Position numbers and translations under genes: made by a program. Positions 32,701 to 43,900 of a stretch of 64,000 nucleotides of DNA are shown here, piece by piece. The stretch's first letter is position 1. The number at the start of each line of letters is the position of its first letter. This stretch comes from Celoporthe dispersa. Taxonomy: Eukaryota > Ascomycota > Sordariomycetes > Diaporthales > Cryphonectriaceae. The stretch spans positions 3,954,001-4,018,000 of the forward strand of contig WAID01000007.1 in the NCBI GenBank assembly GCA_016584495.1. The letters are read 5' to 3'. The notes beneath the pieces are model-generated. The model ran no database searches. It was not told the origin of the DNA and saw only the letters and a program-made list of their open reading frames with translations.

Positions 32701-34335
32701 GCTAATGCTCCACGTCTCTAGGCTTTACTCGCTACCATCTACACAAGTGCCAGGCTCCCTTCTTGAGTTTAGTGGTCATCTGCTGCGTGAAGATCATCGG
32801 TGGCCACCAGAGTGAGTCCACAGTCCGCCTTCATGCCGCTATGTTGCATTTTCTTTTTTTAGTTCTTTGAGTATTGGGGATGGCTATCATTTTAGCTATC
32901 ACACAGAATCGCCTGAATCGAAGGCGCACGTGTCTGGAGGAAGAGGGAGAGGGAGAGCAACAGCGGCTACAGCGCTTACAGAGAATTTGCCCAGGGCCAG
33001 CTCGGACCAGATGAATTTTCCCCGTCAACATTCCCATTAACGACCGTTACACTATTTGTTTTTTTTTCTTCTCTTTTTTTCCGGCTCATTTGATGATCTC
33101 TCCAGCGTCACATGCTTGGCAAAGTCACCCAGTACCGTGCGTTAAAAATTCACGAGTTGGTAGCGCATGTGCCGTACCTTTCGCCTTACTGCATCTGTCT
33201 GTATAGGTTATTACCTACCTCGCGTGTCTAGTGCGGTAGGATTTGGCCGTTGGATGAGGAGAGAGGGCTTCCAAAAGCGGCTCCATCTGTACACGCTCAT
33301 TACAGTTCTGCTGTACAAGGGCCAGTGAGTCACTGGCCCTAAACCGTACACGGCTCAGCCGGCCAGCAGCCAGCACTTAGATAGCCTCAGCTGGATCAGC
33401 TGGCTTCGTTTCTTTCCTCTCGTCTTTTCTTCTGTAGCGCTCATCAAATTCAGTTGCCCTCACACATCTGCTCACCTTGAGACGTCTCTCAAAATTTGTA
33501 CCTGCAGATGCATATTTTCCATTATCTTTTTCTTTTCTCTTTGTTTTATGCCTCCGCTTCCCCACCCAATCTCCCCTCCCCCCTTTTTTTTCTTTTTCTT
33601 TCTCTTTTTCTTTCTCTCTCTATTCTATCTTTTTCTCTCTTCTGTGTCTTCTCGTCCTTCTTCTTGTTCTTCTGCTTGTTTATTTTGCCCTTCATTTTCT
33701 AGAAAATGAACCCACAACAAGCCCTGATTTAAAGTAGGCTGATTTCATGCAGTCACTTTTACAAGTGTGTCCTAATGCTGTATCTAGGAACCTCCAACAC
33801 AAAGTTAGGAACTCTAGCCTGTGTGAAAAGATAGAAAGTAGGCTCTAGACTAGCTATATAGGATGTTTAGTCGTATTTATAGGTAGGTGGCTAGTGAAAA
33901 GCTTTAATCAAGCCTCGTAATTCATCTGTTAGATAGCGTGCTTGACATTATTATTGTCAATTTTATTGTCCTGTCAGTCTATATATATTCAGTGCTTGCT
34001 ATTGAATGCCATTTTAAGTGAATACGTATCAATGTAAAGTAAACATTCATTGTAATTTACAACACACGGCATTTCACAGCACACCAGAGCCTAGCTTTGC
34101 AAAAGATTACAATGAGCTCACTTTCCAACCAGGAACTTTAGTTCATAAACCACCTCTGTTCGGGGTTCTTTTTCTTTCCCCTTTACAAGACTGATACTTT
34201 TGCACAATTTTCCCCCTAAACTCTCTGGATCCCAAAAGTAGACCTGCCTACTACACATTTCTCCACACGTCGGGTGCCTGGTCTACACATACCAGTTCAT
34301 CATTCACTGTACTTCCTGCCTTGATCTCATCGACA
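29754..34335. other. Largest gene-free tract in the window
   Basis: About 4.6 kb with no supportable gene. It contains the upstream region of the iminopeptidase gene (29.8-30.3 kb), a short tandem duplication at 31.16-31.20 kb, pyrimidine-rich sequence at 33.5-33.7 kb and a TA-rich stretch at 33.75-34.25 kb that could reflect old repeat-induced point mutation. A ~90-codon protein-like minus-strand frame at about 32.44-32.71 kb has no start, partner exons or recognised family. Confidence 0.4.
31162..31205. repeat. Short imperfect tandem duplication
   Basis: GATTCCACAGCA is repeated about 20 nt apart within two near-identical ~20-nt units (each continuing into a GCC(A/G)TGATTC-like end). Confidence 0.6.
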
Positions 34336-36136
34336 ATGTTATCTAGCAAGCAGACCTCTGTGAAGTCGGAGGCCGACAAACCCTCCCCTTCAGCCCACTC
34401 GAAGCGAAAAGACTCTCCTGTGGTTCTCCGAAAGCCCACCACCAAGCGTGCACGGCTCGAGGCCGCATCCTCCACCGTCGCCAAGCCCAATAGCACACCA
34501 TCTATCACAACGGCGACCTCGAAGAACCACCAGGCGGACAAACCCAAGCTCCTATCCTCGACTCATGCCAAGCGCAAAGCCTCACCTGTGGTTCTCCTCA
34601 AACCCACTACAAAGCGTGAACGGCTTGAAGCCACATCTTCCACCGTCGCAAGACCGAACGGCAAAAAACAAGAGACCATCGCGGCGGCCGCAGCCAAGAA
34701 GCTTCAGGCCAGCACCAACGTGAAGCGCGGACCCCCACCACGCGACGTATCATTCAAGGCCCCGAAGCGCCGTATTCAGAAGAAGACCGTATTGTAAGTG
34801 CCTACACGTCTCAGATAGTATTCTTGCAAGTCTGAGTGTGCTAACTGGTTCATACACAGGACGGAACGACTGCTCGATGCTCGCAGCAGCCAAGCTCTGG
34901 AAATGTTCTCGAAACCTGTCGTCGGAGACCCAAAAGCCCTGGGAAAGCTTGCCAGCTTCCAATGCAGCTGTCGACAGCCCGGTTCCCCGAGATGCTACTG
35001 CGCTTGGTGCGCGGGTGACTTTGCTGGTCCACCCAAGCAGGGCACAGGCAGCCCTTGGGTGGACGTCAAGGGTCTGATCCCACGCCACCTCAGACCCAAA
35101 GAGCTAGCAGCTCGAGGCATGGGCAGCAAGAGAACCTACGGTATATCTGATGGGACCGACAAGTTCGGTCCTCCTCGTGCGCGCCTCGTGCCGGACGGCT
35201 TCTTTTGTGACCGCTGCCAGACCATCCACCGACCCACGGGCTTCATCTCGTCGTGCTACAACGATCAAAACTTTAGCTCCGCCTCGGGAAGTCCCACGTT
35301 CAACCTCGGCCGCCTCCTGGCCAAGACCATCGCCCTGGGCCAGAATGACAATGACGAGGCCAAGCGGGCTCTCAAGGCGATGAGCACTCGGTCTTTTAGG
35401 GCCACCAAGCTGTCCGAGGCGGGCCTGACGATCTTTGCCGAGACTTCTCACGAGGCGAAACTCGTCGACGGCCGGCTCATTGTCAAGACACAAGTCGTGG
35501 TGTGGTCGGACCCCGCAAGGGATCATGTCTGGGCAAACTTTACGGCGTCGACTCCATCCTGGGAGTTTCCCCTTGATCCTCCCACCAGTTCCATCCACTC
35601 TGCCATCTCTAAGGAGATGGCACTGGCGACAGGACAGGGGGGACAAGGAGGGCCACTTGAAGCTGGCCGAGTCTGGCCTCATGGATGCGGTCCAGTACCT
35701 CCAGACCAACCAGGGCATGGTGTACTGCTGTGAGGATGCCCACACCGACTACAGCTTCGGGGTGGTCAGCACCGACCTCCTCGACAAGTGCATCGTCCTC
35801 ACTGCCTGGAAGGACTACGGCGGCTTTGGTCCGGACCAGCCTCGCAAGTGGCTGACACACTTCTCAGCCGAGTCACTGCGGAAGCATGAGCTCAAGGTCA
35901 CCATCCCTCCCAGGCGACAGCCGCTGGGCCAGGCGGGCATCGCCAGCAAGTTCGAGGGACGGGCTCTGGGTATAAAATGCAGCATGAAGTATGCGCCCGT
36001 GCTCGAGGAGGCTGAACCATCCCGGCTTCTGCAGGCCAGTCGTGGCAGGGAGGGCTTGATCGATGGTGAGGATGGCCACGGTGACGATGAGGATGATGAC
36101 CTCTGGGGCTCGGGCGGAGAAGACCCCACCGACTGA
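34336..36136 (+). CDS. Unrecognised Cys-cluster protein with basic disordered N-terminus (one apparent surplus base)
   Basis: Two exons, 34336-34793 and 34860-36136, separated by a textbook intron (GTAAGT, branch CTAAC, CACAG). Corrected length is 577 residues. The first ~150 residues are Lys/Ser/Pro-rich and contain an internal duplication: two copies of a segment with KRK.SPVVL.KPTTKR. and SSTVA.PN. A folded region follows with tightly spaced cysteines (FQCSCRQPGSPRCYCAWC) and a second cluster (FFCDRCQTIHRPTGFISSCY), which look like metal-binding knuckles, then a domain with WSDPARDHVWANFT and HFSAESLRKHELKV. The C-terminus is acidic. At the G6 run 35637-35642 the frame must lose one base so that ATGQG continues as DKEGHLKLAESGLMDAVQYL. 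No known family is recognised. Confidence 0.7.
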
Positions 36137-36973
36137 GCTATCGCCATGGGGTCGTTGAGTCATGGAGCTCATCATGGGCACGGGAAATAGCCCTGGGTAA
36201 TAGGCGGGCCAGATTCGTGCTACAGCCGTGCGCATGATGCATTTGCATGCATGACTTATGGCCTGATACTTGCCCGGAACTTTCTCAAAGAGTCTTTTTT
36301 TTTTCCCTTTGTAGTTATCACGTTTTCTAAATTACAAAACAAAGTCACAGTACTCAGGTAGCGAAATTCGAGATATTCGCAAAGAAGAATCCCAAAGAGG
36401 GCATCCATGTGGCTAGTACATATTCGCTGCGGAGGCCCAGGCTCCAGGCGGGTGGTTCCTCCGCAATCTTCCACCAGTGCTAACCCGGAGAAGACACCAG
36501 CTTACCTTGTTGAGAGAACTATAAGACTCAGAACCGGATCATGTTGGGAACTGCGGGCCGTCATAGACCTCAACCCGCTGGCCATGCTGTGCAATCACAG
36601 ATTGCTGGCAGGCTTTCAGCCTCGGGAGGTGGAGGAGCTGGCGTGAAGATACTTCGGTTCACTTCGAGTGATGCCCCGGTGCTGGTAATCCCATATCGAG
36701 TCATTGTTGACAATTCGCTCGGAGGCTGCCCGTTAGATATGAAATAGGAATGAGAGCTCACATGAGCAGTAAACTACACATAAGACCGACAGCCAAGTAA
36801 TTACTCGAATATATATCTATCTGTGGTTGTGTGTGTGTGTGTGTGTGCGTGTGTTCACTAATGATTATAGTCTTAGAAGGCTGACACTTAATTTATCCTC
36901 TTCTGTGACTACCGCAACCAATACCTCATCAACGCCAAGCCTGAAGATTAATTAATCTGAGGTACCAGACGCC
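36137..36973 (+). promoter_or_regulatory. Upstream region of swollenin with CRE1-type motifs
   Basis: About 840 bp upstream of the swollenin start. Matches to the carbon-catabolite repressor site SYGGRG occur at 36429-36434 (GCGGAG) and 36485-36490 (CCGGAG); a GGCTTT match to the Xyr1/XlnR half-site GGCWWW is at 36611-36616. A GT repeat lies at 36828-36854. These short motifs are common by chance; only the context makes them worth noting. Confidence 0.35.
36828..36854. repeat. GT dinucleotide microsatellite
   Basis: A near-perfect GT run of about 27 nt in the swollenin upstream region, interrupted by one GC. Confidence 0.85.
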
Positions 36974-37099
36974 ATGAGCCCCTCGCGCAGACTCTTCTTT
37001 GTGCTGCAAGGCCTCGCAAGCCTCGTCCAGCTATCTCTGCAGCAGGATGACTGCGCAGCGTCCTAGTGAGATCCCCACGTTTCTAGATTGGTCCTAATG

Positions 37100-37138
<39 letters not shown>

Positions 37139-39181
37139 TAATCACAAGCAATGAATGACCTAGTGCGCAATGTGGCGGCGAGGGCTGGACAGGAGCGACT
37201 TGTTGCGAGACTGGCTACACATGCTACGTGACCAATGCGTACTATTCGCAGTGTATTCCGTCTAGCGATGCTTCTGTGAGTCGTAAATTTCCAAAAGCCC
37301 ATAGCTGATCCTCCTCCAGTGCCCTTGAGAAAAGCTCAAAGTGCTATCAGTATTAATATATTCCAGACGATGACCAACAGCGTGACGGCGGCGACCACAG
37401 CCACCAGCGTCAGCAGCTACACCGGTCCAGACGACTACACCACGACCGATGCAACGGCGACGACAGCGTCTCACGCGCAGTCTGCCTACCCGTCCGCCAA
37501 CTCGAGCTCCTGTGGCGACTGGACCCTGGTTGACAACGTGTGCTGTCCTCTCTACTGCTCCAACCAGAACGAATCATCGTCGTGCGACGATACCTGCACG
37601 GGCGAGTGCACCACGCCGCCTTCTGAAGACTGCATGTCTGGCACCATGTGGGGGGAGACTTTCCACGTGAACGACACCGAGGAGTGGCACTACAGTGTAG
37701 GTTTTCCTTTTTTTTTTTTTTTTCATCTTCTCTCCCTCTATCTCTCTCTCTGTTTCTCCGTTTTGTACACCAGCAGACACAGACACAATTCCGCCCACAT
37801 GGGGATCTGTAAGAGTGTATCCTTGCTGACCGTGCTCTTCTTGTCAGAGATCAACACACTTTGGCGAGACAGAGGGAGGGGCTTGTGGCTTTGGCCTCTA
37901 CGGCCTCTGCACCAACACCAACACATCTGAGGCATGGGTTGCCGAGACGCTGGGAGATACCTGCGACGCCTTTTGTCTGGCCTACCCGAGTCTGTGCCAA
38001 GACCCGACGACGAGCAACCTGACGATGAGAGGCAACTTTGCCGCGCCAAATGGTGATTACTACACCCAGGTATGTGTATCCTCTACGGTCGGGAAAGGAA
38101 ATGTGCATGCGGGCCATGACACACAAGGTATTTGATTCTTGTGGCTGATAATTGGCCTGTCCTTGCTCTAATCAGTTCTGGCCCAACCTACCGGGCGACC
38201 TCGACAACTACCTTTCCTGTGGAGAGTGCTTTGAGCTGATCCGCACCAAGGACGATGGCACGGACTACGCCGTCGGCGAGGATGGGTATACTGATCCTAT
38301 TATCCTTGAGATTGTCGACAGCTGTCCCTGTGATGCGAACCCCAAGTGGTGCTGTGAGTTCTTGTTTCCTTCCCTTTGTTTTTTTCTTTCTTTCTTTTTC
38401 CCTTCCTCTCTTTTTTTGTAATTTTTCTTGACCGTAAGAAATGTTTTGAGGCTTGTGCCACTTAATTTACGATTTATATTCTCTTCTCTTAGGTGGCTCT
38501 GGCGCAGATCACTGCGGAGAGGTGTCAGACTTTACATATGGATGTCCAATTCCCGAGGGCAGCCATCACAGTGAGTTTACTACTTTTACTAAGCAAGGCC
38601 TTGATTTCGACAGAATAACACTTAGCACTTCTTCTTCCTTCTTCCTTCATCCTTCTTCTTATTCTTATTCTTATTTCTTCTTTCTTTTGACAAGAGACTG
38701 ACACATTTTCTATCTTGTAGTGGACCTATCAGACGTCGCCATGGGCCGTCTGCAGGGCAACGGCAGCCTGGCTGAGGGAGTAATCCCGATCCGCTACCAG
38801 CGCGTCCCGTGCCCCAAGCCAGGCAACGTCTACGTGTGGCTCCAGGTCGGAGCAGGCCCGTACTACTTCGCCATGTCGGCCGTCAACGCCAACGGCCCCG
38901 GCAGCATCATCTCCTTCGAGGTGCTGGGCTCGGGCGACACCGAGTGGCTGGCCCTCGAGCAGAACCCAGACTACACGAGCAGCAGGCCGCAGGAGCGCTA
39001 CGGGGCCTGGGTGATGCCTCAGGGTACCGGTCCGGTGGAAGTGCCCATCGGAATCAGGCTGACGAGTCCTACTGGGGAGCAGATTGTGAACATGGAGGCC
39101 GTCACGTCCTTTACTGCGCCGGCTGACGCTGATGCTAATTACTACTACATCGATATGGGTGTGCAGTTCTCTGTCAACTGA
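36974..39181 (+). CDS. swo1: Swollenin: CBM1 plus expansin-like protein
   Basis: Seven exons: 36974-37065, 37164-37275, 37367-37696, 37848-38069, 38176-38353, 38493-38570 and 38721-39181, giving 490 residues, the usual swollenin size. Residues 1-23 form a signal peptide (MSPSRRLFFVLQGLASLVQL). Exon 2 encodes a fungal cellulose-binding module: YAQCGGEGWTGATCCETGYT, then YYSQCIPS. A Ser/Thr-rich linker and a Cys-rich segment (CGDWTLVDNVCCPLYCSNQN) precede the expansin double-psi barrel: RSTHFGETEGGACGFGLYG, CFELIRTKDDG and VDSCPCDANPKWCCGSGADH. The C-terminal expansin beta-sandwich contains PIRYQRVPCPKPGN and YYFAMSAVNANGPGSIISFE. Swollenins are secreted and loosen crystalline cellulose without strong hydrolysis, helping cellulases. 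The frame is intact. It is easily missed because exon 1 and the CBM exon lie in short, separate frames. The AA9 LPMO lies 5 kb away. Confidence 0.93.
37103..37133. repeat. TA dinucleotide repeat inside swollenin intron 1
   Basis: About 31 nt of alternating A and T within the 98-nt intron 37066-37163. Confidence 0.9.
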
Positions 39182-39442
39182 TTCAGCAGTCTGAAGAGAC
39201 GCACAAGAGGAGGGCCTGATAGGAATCATTCCCATCTAGGGGAGTGCAATTACATTCTCAAGACTTTTTTTTTATTTTTTTTATCAGAAAGTCTCTCATG
39301 GCCCTCATCAGCAAAACTCTAGTCTACGTCCCTTGCCATTCATTACTATATGAACAACAACAAGATCCAACGTTCCAGAGAGCTCACATGCTGTCAACGG
39401 AGTATACTCACGTTACCAAGTAATACTAGCACAAGTCCTTCA

Positions 39443-42199
39443 TTATGCGTCCACGATGTTGTGCTCGTATATGCCAACAGATCCAGTCGCATCTCCAATA
39501 ATAAACTGATCACCGTCTGAAGAAAACGAGATAAAGGTGATTCGCGAGAGGTCCATGAGCTGATCACAGCCCCTCGCGAGCCCGCTACCTCCCTGCGGCG
39601 TCGGCGTCCTCCACAGCTCGTGCCCTCCGTTCATGGCGTCCAGAATCACCAGACAGATATCCCTCCCCTGCTTCGTATCCGGGCCCGGGCCCTGGCAGTA
39701 CGCCACATAGCGACAGTCTGGACTGATACACGCGATCGTGTTCTCGTTGGGGATTGTGAACAGATCCGTCCTGTCTGTCTCGAAATCCCAGACGAGCACA
39801 TACCGCTCGAGCCGGGTGACGGGCTCGACCTGCCATGCGCCCGGCCGTCCGATCACCCGTACGTGGTGCGGGATCCAGATGGACACGACGGTGCTGCCGT
39901 GGGTCGCGAGGCCACAGGGCAGCGATCCCTCCAGCTCTGCGTACCTGGTGGGCATGCAGGACCGACGTGCGAGAGAGGACTGGCCGGCTGGGTCCGGGGC
40001 GAGATCCCACACCATCAGCATTGCTGCGTGTTCCGGCGGTGGATGGCCTGGCCTGGGAGGTCGTGGCCCCGAGGCTGCCACGAGGAGTGGTCTTGTTGTC
40101 GAGTACGCCATCTCTGGAAACATGGGAATATGCGGCAGCCCAGCCTGGGCGAGCCGGATGGCCGTGGGTGTCCCGAAGAGCTTCCCCTTTGAGCTGGCCA
40201 GGTGTTGTGAGCTGTCCCGCGAGACCGGAAACAGGTAGACTGCGTTCTCCGCCTCTCGGTAGCAGGCCAGCGGCGGATATTCCGTCTCAAAGATGTCTCT
40301 TCTGGCAGCCGCCCAGCGGAACACCGAGTCGATCCCCTGCAGCTTCTTCTTAGACGCCCAGTTCCAGATCTCCAGGCTGTCTCCGAATCCTGTGGCGATG
40401 GCCATCAGGCTCCTGGTCTCGGAGATGATGGCGTGGCTGGTCACGAAGAAGTCCCGTGACCTCTCCTGCATCTGGATGTAGAAGCTGATCTTGAGAGACG
40501 CCTGGACGTTGCACTGGGGCAGGCCGTGGACCTTGATGCTCTTGTCCCCGTACTTGCTCGCGATTATGTACGTGGACGGCGACAGGTCAGCGTAGAAGAC
40601 GGCGGACCCGTGGCCTGGGGCCTTGCCGTCTTTTCCAGGGCTGGACAGCAGCCTCGTGCGTACTAGCTCTGTCCGGGTGTTTCTGGAGTAGTCCGGTCTC
40701 CAGATGGCAGGGATATCGAACGGGTCGATGACAATCTTGTCTGGCGGGCTGGTCGCGAAGGATGGCAGCTGTCCACCAGCCGACATGCGCCCTTCGGTAT
40801 GTCGAGGTGTTGTGGGCACCGTGGGAGGTTTACCATGGTCAAAGGTAGTATTAGCAGCCGAAGACGGAGTGTCGACATCAGTTGGTGTTGCCTGTGACGG
40901 TGAGGCCACCCCTGCTTGTTCTTCGTCCATCGAGGTCAGTGTCCGCCGCTGCTGGGTGTGTTTTGGGGCCGGAATGGCAATAAATGAGTTGGGCAGCTCG
41001 CTTGATCCCAGGCTCGAGGCATGCGACGACAGGGAACCATGTGACAGGTAAGAAACCACCGAGGACTGCCCACACGTGTCCAGGGCGCTGCTAGCAACCG
41101 ACGTAGAGTCGTCCGCCGGGTTCCTCTCCATGGATCTCTCTGACGACGGGCGGGAGGAAGAGCTCTGCAGAGACGGGATCGAGAAGGTGCTGAATTTCTT
41201 GGGCGCGCCTACCGACCACCTTGCAAGTGCTTGGGCAAGTTTTTTTGTGCTTTTGCGGTTTTCGCCGTTGTGACTGGCTGGCGTCAAGTCTGCTGACCTT
41301 GGATCGGGGGTCTTCATCCTCGCTGCCATGCTGGAGTCGAGGTGCGTGTCAGTCCAGCAAACGCGCAGGAACATCTTATTGTTGTCAGTCGGTGTGATGA
41401 ACACATACTCATCTTGTTCGCTAATATGGCTCCCTCCACAGGATGTTGACTCGAGGGCCTGGATGAGGCTGGGCTTTTTGTCTTCCCGGTTTCGACACTT
41501 GCTTTGTATGTATAGCCGCACCTCATCAAGGGAAGACCTGAGCGCCTGCTTCAGGGCGTCTTCACGATCCCCCTTCCTGGGTCTGTTGCAGTATTCGACG
41601 GAGGAGAGAGAGGAGCCTGCTTGTGTCGTGGTCGAGGTACGTGCCAAAGAAGTCCGCGTCTGTACCATCGTCTTCCGGTTCCGCCCTAGAAAAGCCAGCA
41701 TCGTTGAGCAGTCAGCATCCGTGCTCTTCTGTCATAAGCGTACCCGATGGCATCAACTCTTTTCTTTTCTTTTCTTTTGTTTTGTTTTCTGTCTTTCACT
41801 CATGCACGTACAGATTCACCGCTTCTAGTGCCAGTTGCAAGGCCCTTCGACATGTACACAGATTGCCATGCAGCTGTTGAAGGGTGTCATCAGAAGAGCC
41901 GGGTGTGTCCTGGTGTCCGTCGCGGGGGTCTTTTCCACCCACTCGTCGATGCGGGCAAGCACATCTCCACAGCTGCGGACGATTTTTAGTATCGGAGGCT
42001 GCAGCTGGCGAGGTATGACGAGGTCGGGATCTCCTATGCGCTCCAGGGGTACCTTGAGGTCGAGCAGCTCGTAGGTAAGTGAGTCGAATAATGCAGTCGC
42101 GGGATACGCGCTCTGCAGCATGTCGTCCACGGCGGCACAGGTGCGGGAAGCCGCCGAGAGGGCATACAGGACCGCAGCCTTGAGGAGATAGGAGTCCAT
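39443..42199 (-). CDS. Beta-propeller (WD-like) protein with helical N-terminus
   Basis: Two exons, 42199-41860 and 41685-39443, give 860 residues with an intact frame; the intron (174 nt, GTGTAC..CTAG) joins MTPFNSCMAIW to RNRKTMVQTRTSLART. Residues 1-115 are helical (DSYLLKAAVLYALSAASRTC). A Ser-rich linker spans about residues 240-400. The C-terminal half contains repeated strand-turn-Trp units typical of WD40-like blades: YIIASKYGDKSIKVH, MAIATGFGDSLEIWNW, AAMLMVWDL, YVLVWDFETDRTDLF, YVAYCQGPG and FIIGDATGSVGIYEH. The first blades follow a conserved-looking DPFDIPAIWRPDYS. A scaffolding role is likely from the fold, but no named family is recognised. It lies between, and antiparallel to, the swollenin and AA9 genes, with no sign of a cellulolytic role. 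Confidence 0.75.
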
Positions 42200-43900
42200 G
42201 GCGATGATGGGTCAGCCCATTCGGCATGAGGAGAGAGCAGGAAAGGGGGGGGGGGAAGATTCTCTTCTTTTCTCTTCTTTTTTTTTTTTTTGTTTTGGTT
42301 CACCCTTCACGATGAGTTCACTTTGCGTTCAATATGCTCGATTGGTTTTTTTCTTCTTCTCCTTCAGGACACAGAAGAGAAGAAGCGGATCACTCGTCAA
42401 CTAGTTACATGGGAACGGTGAACAACTAATTATTACGACATCTTGTCGACGACCCGAACATGTGTGACACATACTCCGCCACATGTAATCATTCTTCCTA
42501 CGTTCCAGCGCGGCAGAGATTTTGTGATGATCACGGCGCCATGGACGCCCAGGCAGGACCCAATTGGGCCCCGTCAGCCCCTCCAGTAAGCAACTTGCTG
42601 CGACTTGCTGCGATGTTCCGCCATTCTGCAGCGTCATTGTACACAGGCAGGTGTGAGACCTCGCAAAGGAACGAATCGATCTGGTAAATGGTGTGTCGTT
42701 TTTATGGCGGAGACGCCTAGGGCCTTAGGCTGGATGTGGAAAGATTGTCTCACGCACTGCAGTTAGGTCTTACAGCCATGTGTCTCTGCTACGCTCCACA
42801 CGACAATCAAGGTGCTTGGTCTTTGGGCAATACGTAAGCAGGAAATATCGATGGTTCAATGAGTGCTTGGGGAGTAATCAATGAGAGGAAGAGGCAAAGG
42901 GGAAATCGACAGAATGTCCAGGGTGGTTTCGATATATTAATTAGTCAACAGTTGTCAGCCTGGATACCGTTCCCAACCTGCCTCGATCTTGTCCTTCAGC
43001 AAGGTCCAAACAGAGCAGAGAAAAGACTGGTATTATTCCAACGCTGATTTCTAGATTCAAGATAGGAGTCGACTTCAGGGTAGTTGTTATGCCCTATAAC
43101 CACTGAGTCGGGAGCTGACAGTCACGCACATTGAGGACAGATTATGCTAAAGAAAGGATGCACACAAAACAGCCCATTGAGAAACCGCGCATGACATCAG
43201 TGGCCCATATAGAATCATGGCCCGGAGATGGGAATCGCGCGGTCACACATTGACTATGAAGGAGCTCGGATGAAAAGGAAAAGGAGAGAGAAAAAAAAGA
43301 GTAGGCGTCAAGATAAGCGCGATAGAGATGTTTTGAAACATTGGTTTGCATGCAGGGTGAAACTTTTTATATGAAAGGATCCATACGGCAGGGATATAAA
43401 CCATCTGCATTCAGCCTCAGATTGAAGGGGCGGCCCCACGAGAGCGGTGCTCCTAGGTCCAATTTCCACCACTGAGGTCGAGAGAAGACCTCGTTTCGAC
43501 GATCGTGAAACAAGATGCAAATGACATCAGGTGCAGAGACTATCCACCAGGGCGGTTCAGCAGCCAAGCGAGGCAGTTTGTCCTTCAGGGGCATGTCGGT
43601 TCATCCCGAGGAAGATCATGCTACAATAAACACCGTATATATTCGAGCTGGGACTCCGGAGTGGTGCACGATATGTTGTTGATGCCAGCCATCCTCGCCT
43701 GTCGCAGCTTGCTTGTACGGTGTCTAAACCGAGCCATTCTTTCTACCCGTCATTCTTTTCTTCTTTTGGTTGTGAACTTCACTGTGTGAAGCTGGACATT
43801 CCTTTTCTTCTTCTTCTTCCTCTCTCATTTGCTCCTCCTGTTCAAGGCCTAGCCAGATACACAAGGCAAGACAAGTAAAAAAAAAAACAGGGTCATCACA
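42200..43900 (+). promoter_or_regulatory. Shared upstream region of the propeller gene and the AA9 LPMO
   Basis: About 1.7 kb between divergent starts. Near the LPMO, TATA-like sequences occur at 43394-43400 and 43635-43641. SYGGRG (CRE1/CreA-type) matches occur at 43222-43227, 43656-43661 (within the palindrome CTCCGGAG) and on the minus strand at 43434-43439. These fit a carbon-repressed cellulase-type promoter but are unproven. No other gene is seen. Confidence 0.4.

Noticed and set aside
32443..32715. Protein-like minus-strand frame of ~90 codons
   Set aside because: It has no start codon in context, no partner exons and no recognised motif; a gene call would be unsupported.
36974..36974. 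Swollenin start placed at the linker exon (about 37,367), omitting the CBM1
   Set aside because: A signal peptide at 36974 and a CBM1 exon at 37164-37275 join in phase and give the standard swollenin architecture and length.
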